Below, one piece after another: positions 25,518-33,368 of a stretch of 64,000 nucleotides of DNA; the first letter of the stretch is position 1, and every line of letters starts with the position of its first letter. This DNA comes from Anaerocolumna xylanovorans DSM 12503 (lineage in GTDB: Bacteria; Bacillota; Clostridia; Lachnospirales; Lachnospiraceae). Position numbers and translations under genes: made by a program. The notes under the pieces were generated by a model. That model was not told where the DNA came from. It ran no database searches and saw nothing but the letters and a program-made list of their open reading frames with translations. The stretch is taken from assembly GCF_900143645.1 (NCBI RefSeq), contig NZ_FRFD01000007.1:79428-143427 (forward strand), written 5' to 3'.

Positions 25518-27563
25518 CTAATCCGGTAATGCATCAGGATCTTCTTCCTCGTTACTGTTTTGGCCCGTCTGGGTACCCCCGTTTGCGGCCTGCCCTTCGG
25601 TATTCGTAGTCTCTCCATTTCCTCCACCGGTCTGTCCCGATGAATTCTGCTCTTCCGCCGATTGTCCGCCGGCAGCTTCACCGCTGTTATTCCCTGCGGT
25701 GCCTGTATTCTGTCCTGGTCCTGAAGAAACGGCGCCAGTGCTGTCAGAACTTTTTTCTGTAGGATATATTTCTAATAAAGGCAGTATTTCTTTTAAAATA
25801 GCCCCTGCCGCCTTAGTAGCCAGAGAACTGTCAGCCTGCTTAATAACATTCTGCGGTTCATCTATTACTACATAGATAACGACCTGAGGATTATCCGTCG
25901 GAACACAACCGATAAAAGACACTAAATAGGTACGGTCAGCACGCGGGCTCTTCTGGGCAGTACCTGTTTTACCGCCCACCTTATAGCCGGGAACCTGCGC
26001 CCCCTGGGCAGTACCTTCCTGTACTGTCAGGTAAAGAGCATCTCTTAGAAATTCCGAAGTATTACTGGAAACTGACAATTTCACCAGTTTCTTATCGTAA
26101 GCAGACGCTATGCCGCCGCTGGCATTTAGAACCTCTTTCATCACATGGGGTTCATAATAATAGCCTCCATTAACTAAGGAGGAAAATCCCGCTGCCATCT
26201 GTATCATGGTAGAAGTAAAGTTTTGTCCGAAACTGTTGGTGGCCAGGTCCACTTTACCCAGCTTGTCTTTTGCAATAAGAATTCCATTTGCTTCACCGGG
26301 AAGGTCAATTCCCGTCTTAGTCCCAAAGCCAAAAAACTTCTGGTAGCTGCTAAATAAATTGCTTCCTTCCTTTGCCCCAATCTGCATAAGGGCATCATTA
26401 CAGGATTTCATAAGTGCCTGGGTAAGAGTTACCTCACCATGTCCCGAGCGGTTGCTGCAGTGGATAAGAGTACCTGCAACATCTTCTACTCCATCACAAT
26501 AGAAGGTATCATTCTGCTTAATAACATTCTCCTCCAGGCCAGCTGCTATAGTAAAAGGTTTAAAGGTAGAACCCGGCTCATAGGCATCACTTATCGTATA
26601 ATTTCTCCATATTTTATTTAACGCAGCTAACTTCTCTTTATCAGACATTTTATCAATTTCATCTTTTGTATAGAAAGGAGTTAAATCCGTCGGATTATTC
26701 AAGTCATATGCTTCATTAGAAGCCATAGCAAGAATCTCTCCGTTATTAGGATTCATCACCACGACTCCCATGTTTTTACTTCCGTACTCCGTATTAAAAG
26801 CCTTGATTTGTTCCTCCACGGCCTTTTGCACATTGGAATCGATTGTAGAAACGATGGAACTGCCGTTTATAGCAGGTTTCACGGTGCGTTTAAGCTTTAA
26901 ATCCGTGTCTATGTAACCAAACTCAATACCGTTCGTACCATTTAAAATATCGCTATAATACTGTTCAATTCCCCAGGTTCCCACATTCCCACTGGCGGTA
27001 AAACCTAAAACATCACTGGCAATTGTCTTATAAGGATATTTTCTATTATAATCTTCCTCAAACCACACACCCTGTATATTTTCATCTTTCTCTTCTAACT
27101 TCTTAAATTTCTCCATATCATCATAGGTTATGCCTTTTTTGATTATACTGTATCTGCTGTTTGGTTTGTTTTTGTAAAGGTCATTTACAGTTTTCTCCGT
27201 AACATCCTTAAAGCTGTCTGCCAGGGCCTTTCTCGTCGGCTCACTGTATTTCTCATCAGAAAGAGCATAATAAACATCCAGAATTACATTGTAAACCTTT
27301 TCACTGTAAGCAAGCACCGTCCCATTCCTGTCAAATATGCTTCCCCTTTGGTACGGAACCGCTGTACTGGTATAAGTCTGCTGTGAAAGTACCCTTTTTT
27401 CATAGCGTACACCATCTGTATGGTTAAGGGTGGCAATCCTCACTATCAGCACCGACATAAGAGCAAGAACTACGCCAAAAACAAACATAAGTCTTGCACT
27501 CATCCGGTTTGTAAACTTCTTTATCGGTTTTACTTTCCTTTGGTTTCCCCTGCGTTTTTCCAT
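25518..27563 (-). CDS. pbpB: Class B penicillin-binding protein, division transpeptidase (PbpB/FtsI-like)
   Basis: Septal transpeptidase partner of FtsW. 681 residues. After a basic start there is one membrane segment (LMFVFGVVLALMSVLIVRIA). The transpeptidase motifs are complete: YEPGSTFKPFTIAAG near residue 305 (SxxK), KSCNDALMQ (SxN) near 360, and GGKTGTAQK (KTG) near 535. Instead of PASTA domains it ends in about 65 residues rich in Gly, Ser, Asn, Gln, Thr and Glu, probably a disordered extracellular tail. GAGGT lies six bases before the ATG. It stands between the ftsL-like gene and spoVD, as in Bacillus. Confidence 0.94.
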   Translation of the reverse strand: MEKRRGNQRKVKPIKKFTNRMSARLMFVFGVVLALMSVLIVRIATLNHTDGVRYEKRVLSQQTYTSTAVPYQRGSIFDRNGTVLAYSEKVYNVILDVYYALSDEKYSEPTRKALADSFKDVTEKTVNDLYKNKPNSRYSIIKKGITYDDMEKFKKLEEKDENIQGVWFEEDYNRKYPYKTIASDVLGFTASGNVGTWGIEQYYSDILNGTNGIEFGYIDTDLKLKRTVKPAINGSSIVSTIDSNVQKAVEEQIKAFNTEYGSKNMGVVVMNPNNGEILAMASNEAYDLNNPTDLTPFYTKDEIDKMSDKEKLAALNKIWRNYTISDAYEPGSTFKPFTIAAGLEENVIKQNDTFYCDGVEDVAGTLIHCSNRSGHGEVTLTQALMKSCNDALMQIGAKEGSNLFSSYQKFFGFGTKTGIDLPGEANGILIAKDKLGKVDLATNSFGQNFTSTMIQMAAGFSSLVNGGYYYEPHVMKEVLNASGGIASAYDKKLVKLSVSSNTSEFLRDALYLTVQEGTAQGAQVPGYKVGGKTGTAQKSPRADRTYLVSFIGCVPTDNPQVVIYVVIDEPQNVIKQADSSLATKAAGAILKEILPLLEIYPTEKSSDSTGAVSSGPGQNTGTAGNNSGEAAGGQSAEEQNSSGQTGGGNGETTNTEGQAANGGTQTGQNSNEEEDPDALPD

Positions 27564-27587
27564 TGAACTACCTCATCTCTCCTAACG

Positions 27588-28160
27588 TTATTTCTTAATT
27601 ATACTATCAAGAAGGGATTTTTCATCGGTCTGTGGAATCTCTGCATACTGCTTCATATAATCACTTGTATTTCTCTTGTAATTAATGACCTGCTTATCAT
27701 CAGGATAAACCATTCCAAGTTCTTTAGTGGCATAGTTATAAATATAGTTTAAATCAACAGATGTATCAATTTTAGCCAGATTGGCTTCGTTATCATTTTC
27801 AAGCTTTGCTAATTTCCTCTCAAGCTCAGCTATTTTATTATTTTTTCTCGTTATATTGGTCTGCACATTAAGATAGCCAACACAGGTATAAAGGGTTATA
27901 CAGATTGCTACTGTCAGAACCATCAGAGAAAATACATCCAATACCTGCTTCTTTCTGGTCTTCCTGTGAATCCTGGGATTTCTTGTAATTCCAGGGATGG
28001 TCTGCTCCCTTTGCTCTTCTCTCCCCGGTATTTCCTTTTCCGGCCTGGCTTTCTGCGGATAGTATTCCTCTTCATATGGAAGCTCTCTTAATTTTCTTAC
28101 CGCATTACCATCATAATAACTATTATTCTGCTGCCTATATTTTCTTGCATTTTCCTCCAT
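27588..28160 (-). CDS. ftsL: FtsL-like division protein with a coiled coil
   Basis: 190-residue bitopic protein in the ftsL position between rsmH and pbpB. The first 85 residues are a polar cytoplasmic region with many Arg, Glu and Tyr, longer than in most FtsL proteins. One membrane segment follows (VFSLMVLTVAICITLYTCV), then a coiled coil with a leucine-zipper-like pattern (NNKIAELERKLAKLENDN). The last part (YIYNYATKELGMVYP) matches the end of the FtsL/DivIC family. It likely bridges DivIB and the septal synthase. Family sequences diverge strongly, so context weighs heavily. Confidence 0.85.
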   Translation of the reverse strand: MEENARKYRQQNNSYYDGNAVRKLRELPYEEEYYPQKARPEKEIPGREEQREQTIPGITRNPRIHRKTRKKQVLDVFSLMVLTVAICITLYTCVGYLNVQTNITRKNNKIAELERKLAKLENDNEANLAKIDTSVDLNYIYNYATKELGMVYPDDKQVINYKRNTSDYMKQYAEIPQTDEKSLLDSIIKK

Positions 28161-28193
28161 GTTTTTCCCCCTCTTAAGTCCCTTTCTTCTGTC

Positions 28194-29156
28194 TTATAAA
28201 CGGCGCTCAAACACTCTTAACTTTGCACTTTTCGATCTCTTATTGCAGAGTATTTCTTCTTCTGACGGTAAAATTGCTTTCTTGGTTTTTACAATTCCAA
28301 AAGGTTTCTTTCCGCATACACAAACCGGAAAGCTCGGTGGGCAGGTACAGGGATTCTCTTTGTTCTTAAAGAAGGATTTCACGATCCTGTCTTCCAACGA
28401 ATGGAAGGTTATAATGCAAAGCCTTCCTCCGTCATTTAAAAGTCCCGTCATATCCTCTAAGGAATTGCTCAAAACCTCTAATTCCTTATTAAGCTCTATC
28501 CGTATTGCCTGAAAGGTCTTCTTTGCCGGATGTCCGTTGACACGCAGCTTGGCAGGAATAGCTGCCTTAATCACCTCTGTAAGCTGTCCGGTTGTTTCTA
28601 TAGGGCTTTCTGTTCTCACTCTTAATATGTGTTTTGCAATGTTCTTTGCAAATTTATCTTCACCGTAATCTCTGATAATCCGGTATAAATCATACTCACT
28701 GTATCCATTTACGATATCTCTGGCTGTGATATCCATCCTGGTATCCATACGCATATCCAGGGGTGCATCTTCCTTATAGGAAAATCCCCTCTCCAGGGTA
28801 TCAAGCTGGTATGAAGATACTCCCAAATCCAGTAAAATACCGTCTACCTTATCTATCTTTTGTTCCTTTAATACTTCCTTCATATTGACATAATTACTTC
28901 TGACAATCGTAACCATGTCCTCAAATTCTTTCAGTCTTTTGCTTGCTGCCTGTATTGCTGCTTCATCCTGATCTATCCCAATCAGCCTTCCTTTGCTGTT
29001 AAGCCTTTTTAGGATCTCAAAAGAATGTCCTCCTCCTCCCAGGGTTCCGTCAACATAGATACCCTCAGGGCGGATATTTAGCATTTCTATGGTTTCATTA
29101 AGCAATACCGATATGTGGCCGAATTCAAAGTGTGCCGTTTCCTTGTCCATAATCAT
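28194..29156 (-). CDS. rsmH: 16S rRNA (cytosine1402-N4)-methyltransferase RsmH (MraW)
   Basis: Methylates C1402 of 16S rRNA in the P-site region. 320 residues. The SAM-binding signature is YVDGTLGGGGHSFEIL near residue 33, with HISVLLNETIEML before it. Further family motifs are DGILLDLGVSSYQLD near residue 105, ERGFSYKEDAPLDMRMD, and IITFHSLEDRIVK near residue 260. Two ATGs two codons apart (ATG ATT ATG) share the ribosome site GGGAGAAGG; the second one may be the true start. It follows mraZ by 12 bases. Confidence 0.97.
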   Translation of the reverse strand: MIMDKETAHFEFGHISVLLNETIEMLNIRPEGIYVDGTLGGGGHSFEILKRLNSKGRLIGIDQDEAAIQAASKRLKEFEDMVTIVRSNYVNMKEVLKEQKIDKVDGILLDLGVSSYQLDTLERGFSYKEDAPLDMRMDTRMDITARDIVNGYSEYDLYRIIRDYGEDKFAKNIAKHILRVRTESPIETTGQLTEVIKAAIPAKLRVNGHPAKKTFQAIRIELNKELEVLSNSLEDMTGLLNDGGRLCIITFHSLEDRIVKSFFKNKENPCTCPPSFPVCVCGKKPFGIVKTKKAILPSEEEILCNKRSKSAKLRVFERRL

Positions 29157-29168
29157 CCTTCTCCCAGA

Positions 29169-29597
29169 CTAAAAACTTAAACCAAAGTCCGCCATATGTT
29201 CAGCAATCTGGTCCATATTCTCATAATTATTGTTACTGTCCCATCTTTCCTTGCACCAGATTTCAATCTTGCTTAGTACTCCGACAAATACAATGTCCTT
29301 TTCCAGGGCTGCGGCTTCTCTAAGCTTTGATGGAATCAATACTCTTCCCTGCTTGTCCACTTCGCAATTAGCGGCACCCGCCATAAAATATCTCTGCAGC
29401 TGCCTTGCTTCCTTGGTGCCGGGCAGGGTCTTTAACTGGTTTACGAAACTCATCCATTCTTCATTAGGATATACAAAAAGACATCCATCTAATCCCAAAG
29501 TAACCACAAAATCCTCTCCCAATTCTTCTCTGAATTTGGAGGGCATTATGATTCTTCCCTTTGTATCAATCGTATGGATATATTCTCCCATGAACAT
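29169..29597 (-). CDS. mraZ: Transcriptional regulator MraZ
   Basis: DNA-binding ring protein that represses the division and cell-wall cluster it heads. 142 residues from the ATG chosen (MFMGEYIHTIDTKGRIIMPSKF), which lies eight bases after AGGTGG; an upstream GTG would overlap that site. The two AbrB-like repeats are visible: DTKGRIIMPSKFREELG near residue 10 and DKQGRVLIPSKLREAAAL near residue 85, each with the DxxGR and P-x-x-L/F-R core. The promoter region upstream has an array of AAGTGG boxes, the expected type of MraZ operator. Confidence 0.97.
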   Translation of the reverse strand: MFMGEYIHTIDTKGRIIMPSKFREELGEDFVVTLGLDGCLFVYPNEEWMSFVNQLKTLPGTKEARQLQRYFMAGAANCEVDKQGRVLIPSKLREAAALEKDIVFVGVLSKIEIWCKERWDSNNNYENMDQIAEHMADFGLSF

Positions 29598-29619
29598 GAA
29601 TCTCACCACCTAGTCCTCA

Positions 29620-29693
29620 TGTATATCGCAGACTTGTTTGTAAATGATTTACTGTTTCAAATCAGGTTGTGAAAAATATGATGCCTTTTTCAC
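29620..29693 (-). repeat. Two-hairpin element in the mraZ leader
   Basis: GTAAAT / ATTTAC flank a G in the first part (near 29640-29652), then the linker TTTCAAATCAGGTT, then GTGAAAAA / TTTTTCAC (29669-29676 and 29686-29693). The start (ATATCGCAGACTTG) still resembles the ATATCGCAAG type but no longer pairs well. It lies in the untranslated leader between the MraZ boxes and the mraZ start. Confidence 0.6.
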
Positions 29694-29702
29694 ATTATTA
29701 CT

Positions 29703-29759
29703 CCACTTACAACCACTTCGCACCACTTTGCACCACTCATACAGCTATTTTATACCACT
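29703..29759 (-). promoter_or_regulatory. MraZ operator array: four boxes at 10-bp spacing plus one in the promoter
   Basis: CCACT occurs at 29703, 29713, 29723 and 29733, exactly one helical turn apart; on the coding strand this reads AAGTGG, AAGTGG, AAGTGG, GAGTGG. A fifth copy, AAAGTGG, lies at 29755 inside the promoter spacer. Known MraZ sites are short direct repeats of the TGGGN or AAAGTGG type with similar spacing. The array covers the transcription start and early leader, as expected for autorepression. Confidence 0.85.
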
Positions 29760-29775
29760 TTATTTAATATGGCAA
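29747..29775 (-). promoter_or_regulatory. Promoter of the mraZ division/cell-wall operon
   Basis: On the minus strand TTGCCA (29770-29775) and TAAAAT (29747-29752) are 17 bases apart. The fifth MraZ-type box lies in the spacer next to the -10 and four more lie downstream. The leader to the mraZ ATG is about 140 bases long. Confidence 0.7.
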
Positions 29776-29900
29776 GCTTTTCTGAATAAATTTACGTTCC
29801 AATTTTTACATTTTTTAGGAGTTTTGTGGTATAAAATTTGCCTCACACCATATATTGTGGAGGCCTTATTTTTCTTTCCTTTATTTGCCGCAAAAAACGA
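29760..29900. other. Gene-free remainder between lgt and mraZ with a hairpin
   Basis: This part of the 355-base gap is AT-rich. It holds an imperfect hairpin in which GCCTC (29840-29844) pairs with GAGGC (29860-29864) and CAC with GTG inside; on the minus strand AAATTTT follows, so it might be a second weak terminator after lgt. GTGGTATAAAAT also appears on the plus strand here, mirroring the mraZ promoter. No convincing ORF. Confidence 0.4.
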
Positions 29901-29901
29901 C

Positions 29902-29934
29902 AAAAAAAGAAGGTAGGAAATTAGTCCCACCTTC
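29902..29934 (-). terminator. Terminator after lgt
   Basis: In minus-strand sense GAAGGT pairs with ACCTTC across about 14 bases, followed by seven T. It lies roughly 20 bases after the lgt stop and ends the priA-to-lgt gene block. Confidence 0.8.
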
Positions 29935-29952
29935 TTTTTAGTTCCTGTATGT

Positions 29953-30885
29953 TTATGCAGTTTTCTTTTTTAATTGATAACGCTTGATAAGGATGATAAT
30001 ACTTGATACAACAACCAGTACTCCTGAAAGCAACTGTGAAACAGCTATAGGCGTATTAAATAAAAACAGTTGATCTGTCCGAAGGCCTTCTATCCATACC
30101 CTTACCAGTCCATAACCCAATAAATAAAGGAGGATTACTTCACCGTTAAACTTTTTATGCTTTGAGTAAATTATTAAAAGTATGAGTAATATCAGATTGC
30201 ACACCGACTCATAAAGAAAGGTCGGCTGGACCTGAATATATGTGGCACCACCAAGATTCACCGTATGGTTACGGATCTCTAAAATCTCCTGGTAAGCCTG
30301 CTCTTTTCCGGCAAATTTCTGTGCCAGGTTTGCCAAAGGCATTGTATAATCACTGCTCACATCCTGAATATTTAACTGCATGGCAAATAATCCATTTGTA
30401 TATTTACCAAAGGCTTCCCGGTTAAAAAAATTTCCCCATCTGCCGATAATCTGTCCAGTAATCAGTCCAAGACAGCCTGTATCCGCCAGAAGTCCAAAAG
30501 ATATCTTTTTAATTTTGGAATAAATGAAGGCAACTAAAACTGCCGTAATAACACCGCCGTATATGGCAAGTCCACCGTTTCGGATATCAAAAACCTCAAG
30601 AGGCGAATCCTTATATTCATTCCAGTTAAATACTACATAATACACTCTTGCACCAATCACGGAAAGTACAATTGCATATAGGGCAAAATCCAGGTACAAA
30701 TCGGTGTTTTGTCCCGTTCTTTTTGCTTGCCATTCTGCCATCAGATATCCCGCAACCATGCCAAGGGCTATTATCATACCATAGTAGGCAATTGAAATTC
30801 CAAATATATGAATGGAAGACCCGACATCTTTCAACTCGATACCCAGATTAGGAAAATTGATATTTGTACCTGTACTTAATAGCAT
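29953..30885 (-). CDS. lgt: Prolipoprotein diacylglyceryl transferase Lgt
   Basis: Integral membrane enzyme that attaches diacylglycerol to the lipobox Cys of prolipoproteins, first step of lipoprotein maturation. 310 residues, about seven membrane segments. The signature GQIIGRWGNFFNREAFG near residue 140 holds the conserved Arg and Gly-Asn residues, preceded by RNGGLAIYGGVI near residue 103. The end region QPTFLYESVCNLILLILL and GLVRVWIEGLRTDQL are typical. It is the last gene of the block with ychF, separated by 17 bases. The lipoprotein at 12-13 kb would be a substrate. Confidence 0.97.
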   Translation of the reverse strand: MLLSTGTNINFPNLGIELKDVGSSIHIFGISIAYYGMIIALGMVAGYLMAEWQAKRTGQNTDLYLDFALYAIVLSVIGARVYYVVFNWNEYKDSPLEVFDIRNGGLAIYGGVITAVLVAFIYSKIKKISFGLLADTGCLGLITGQIIGRWGNFFNREAFGKYTNGLFAMQLNIQDVSSDYTMPLANLAQKFAGKEQAYQEILEIRNHTVNLGGATYIQVQPTFLYESVCNLILLILLIIYSKHKKFNGEVILLYLLGYGLVRVWIEGLRTDQLFLFNTPIAVSQLLSGVLVVVSSIIILIKRYQLKKKTA

Positions 30886-30902
30886 CCCATATCACCACTT
30901 TC

Positions 30903-32000
30903 TTAGACATTGAACCGGAAAAGAACGACATCTCCGTCTTGTACCACATATTCTTTTCCCTCTGAACGAACCAGTCCTTTTTCCTTTGCCAGATTAAAAT
31001 TACCGCATTCAGTCAGATTATCATAACTTACGATTTCAGCACGGATGAAGCCTCTTTCAAAATCGGAATGAATTTTACCGGCGGCCCCGGGAGCCTTTGT
31101 TCCTCTCTTAATAGTCCATGCTTTTGTTTCCTTGGGCCCTGCCGTAAGGTAACTGATAAGCCCAAGAATATGGTAACTGGCAGCAATGAGCTTTTCAAGG
31201 CCCGATTCCTTTAAGCCCAATTCCTCAAGGAACATTTTCTTTTCTTCTTCCTCAAGCTCTGCAATTTCCTGTTCTATCTGTGCACATATAACGAACGCTT
31301 CGGAGCCTTCCGCTTTGGCGAATTCCCTTACTTGCGCGACCTTTTCATTGTTTACTCCCTCATCTGCCAAATCCTCTTCTTTCACATTGGCTGCATAGAT
31401 TACCGGCTTATAGGTAAGCAGGTTATAGGATAAAAGCAGTTCTTCCTCCTCTTCATCCAACACAGCAAAACCCTTTGCAAGCTTTCCTCCCTCTAAGTGT
31501 ACTTTCAGCCTTTCTAAAAGCTCTAATTCCTTGGCAAGAGCTTTATCATTTTTAGCACCCTTTGAGGTTCTTGCAAACCTTCTCTCCAGTATCTCCATAT
31601 CCGAAAAAATCAATTCCAGGTTTATCGTTTCGATATCCCTTAACGGATCCACGCTGCCATCCACATGAATGATATTACTGTCTTCAAAGCAGCGTACTAC
31701 ATGAACTATGGCATCCACCTCTCTGATATTGGACAAAAACTGGTTTCCAAGTCCCTCACCTTTGGAGGCTCCCTTTACAAGGCCTGCAATATCTACGAAT
31801 TCAATAGCCGCCGGCACAACCTTTTCAGAGTGGTACAAATCTCCCAATACCTTTAAGCGTTCATCGGGTACTGCAACAATACCTATGTTAGGGTCTATGG
31901 TGCAGAAAGGATAATTCGCAGATTCTGCTCCTGCCTTTGTGAGAGAGTTAAATAATGTGCTTTTGCCTACATTGGGTAAACCCACTATACCTAATTTCAT
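30903..32000 (-). CDS. ychF: Ribosome-associated ATPase/GTPase YchF (EngD/OLA1 family)
   Basis: Obg-related P-loop NTPase that prefers ATP and associates with ribosomes; linked to stress responses. 365 residues, standard. The G1 loop is GLPNVGKSTLFNSL at residue 6, G3 is FVDIAGLVKGASKGEGLGNQF near residue 68, and the coiled-coil insert follows around residues 130-200. The TGS domain closes the protein (TIKRGTKAPGAAGKIHSDFERGFIRAE). AAGGAAG precedes the ATG at good spacing. It follows thiN by 13 bases. Confidence 0.97.
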   Translation of the reverse strand: MKLGIVGLPNVGKSTLFNSLTKAGAESANYPFCTIDPNIGIVAVPDERLKVLGDLYHSEKVVPAAIEFVDIAGLVKGASKGEGLGNQFLSNIREVDAIVHVVRCFEDSNIIHVDGSVDPLRDIETINLELIFSDMEILERRFARTSKGAKNDKALAKELELLERLKVHLEGGKLAKGFAVLDEEEEELLLSYNLLTYKPVIYAANVKEEDLADEGVNNEKVAQVREFAKAEGSEAFVICAQIEQEIAELEEEEKKMFLEELGLKESGLEKLIAASYHILGLISYLTAGPKETKAWTIKRGTKAPGAAGKIHSDFERGFIRAEIVSYDNLTECGNFNLAKEKGLVRSEGKEYVVQDGDVVLFRFNV

Positions 32001-32013
32001 ATATTTCTTCCTT

Positions 32014-32670
32014 TCAGTCTTTGGCTTCGATTACCAATAGAATCCCGGATTCCATCAGAATTTCCGCACTTTCTTCCGTCACTTCATTGCTTACGCCTAA
32101 GCTGCTTCCTAACGTAAGAGTCTTCTTTTGCAAAGGATATAAGAATCCTTTCAGGGTAACTCCTTTGACGATTTCCGTAAAGGGAAGCAATGACACATAA
32201 GGTCCATGAAGCTTACCACGGTACAAAACCGTATCATGGTTTATAAGATAGATTTTATTATGATCATCCACCAGGGAGGTCTTTATATTCTCTCTTAAGG
32301 GCAAATACAAAAGAGAAACATTCGCTATCATGTGATCAGCCCTGTTTCCGGTAGCCCCAAGTATTACTATTTCTTCCGGCTTTAGTTCCATCGCAGCTAA
32401 AATGCCCAATTCCGTATCCGTAGCATCCTTCATGGGATCATATTCTGCCACCTTAACCCCTTCAAGGCCTTTGTAATATTCAATCACATCCTTTGATACG
32501 GAATCAAAGTCTCCAATAATATAATCCGGTTTTAAAGAAAGCGCCTGAACTGCTTCAAGTCCTTTGTCCACCGCTATGATTTTATCAAAAGCTTTTTTGT
32601 CAAGATACTCCTTCATAAAGGCAAGGGAAACTTTCCCTCCGGTTACAATCAGTACCTTTATTCCATTCAT
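32014..32670 (-). CDS. thiN: Thiamine diphosphokinase ThiN
   Basis: Converts thiamine to thiamine diphosphate using ATP. 218 residues. Family motifs: VDKGLEAVQALSLKPDYIIGDFDSV near residue 35, with the conserved D-K-G and G-D-F-D-S; then DPMKDATDTELGILAA near residue 80 and ILGATGNRADHMIANVSLL near residue 103. The C-terminal beta sandwich is present. Its ATG overlaps the rpe stop as ATGA, so translation is likely coupled. Gene order rsgA-rpe-thiN matches Bacillus. Confidence 0.95.
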   Translation of the reverse strand: MNGIKVLIVTGGKVSLAFMKEYLDKKAFDKIIAVDKGLEAVQALSLKPDYIIGDFDSVSKDVIEYYKGLEGVKVAEYDPMKDATDTELGILAAMELKPEEIVILGATGNRADHMIANVSLLYLPLRENIKTSLVDDHNKIYLINHDTVLYRGKLHGPYVSLLPFTEIVKGVTLKGFLYPLQKKTLTLGSSLGVSNEVTEESAEILMESGILLVIEAKD

Positions 32671-33347
32671 TTAACTGCCTCCGGCTTTGGAAAAGCACTC
32701 TTAAAATCGATTACATTTTTTTTGATGTCGCCGTTAAATACGGCCGTTCCCGCCACTATAACATCAGCTCCCGCTTTCAAAACCTCTCCTACATTTGACA
32801 AAGTAATTCCGCCGTCAACTTCTATATCAATATTCAGCTGCCTTTGCTTTAGAATTTCTTTTAGAGTTTTTATTTTATCAAGGGCAAGCGGTAAAAAAGA
32901 CTGGCCTCCAAATCCCGGATTAACGCTCATAATAAGTACCATATCGATATCCTGATAGATATATTCCAGCTCCACAAGCGGCGTAGAAGGATTTAAAGAA
33001 ACTCCTGCCTTCAGCCCCAATTCCTTTATTTTAGCCACTGTACGGTGCAGATGCCTGCAGGCTTCCGCATGAACTGTAATGATATCTGCTCCTGCCTCTT
33101 TAAAATCCTCCAGATAGCGGATAGGTTCCTCTACCATAAGATGTACATCAAATACCATCTTTGATTCTTTCCTTATGGACTTAATAACAGGTGCCCCAAA
33201 GGAAATACTTGGTACATATGCTCCATCCATCACATCTATATGAAGATAATCTGCCCCTGCCTCTTCTACTTCTTTTATATATTCCCCAAGACGCCAAAAG
33301 TCGGCGGCCAGGATTGAGGGTGCCAATTTATACATATCAATAGCCAT
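32667..33347 (-). CDS. rpe: Ribulose-phosphate 3-epimerase
   Basis: Interconverts ribulose-5-phosphate and xylulose-5-phosphate in the pentose phosphate pathway. 226 residues, TIM barrel. Motifs: LAPSILAADFWRLGEYI at the N-terminus, DYLHIDVMDGAYVPSISFG near residue 33 with metal-binding His-Asp, FDVHLMVEEP near residue 67, and SVNPGFGGQSFLP near residue 142, then EVDGGITLSNV. The first ATG is used; it has GGGAAAGG very close. It overlaps thiN by four bases and follows rsgA by about 20. Confidence 0.97.
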   Translation of the reverse strand: MAIDMYKLAPSILAADFWRLGEYIKEVEEAGADYLHIDVMDGAYVPSISFGAPVIKSIRKESKMVFDVHLMVEEPIRYLEDFKEAGADIITVHAEACRHLHRTVAKIKELGLKAGVSLNPSTPLVELEYIYQDIDMVLIMSVNPGFGGQSFLPLALDKIKTLKEILKQRQLNIDIEVDGGITLSNVGEVLKAGADVIVAGTAVFNGDIKKNVIDFKSAFPKPEAVK

Positions 33348-33368
33348 GCCTTTCCCAAATATTCAATC

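Noticed and set aside
23479..27563. Tandem PBP genes as a recent duplication
   Set aside because: The two proteins differ in C-terminal architecture (PASTA versus low-complexity tail) and in the KTG motif, and this pbpB-spoVD order is ancestral in Firmicutes.
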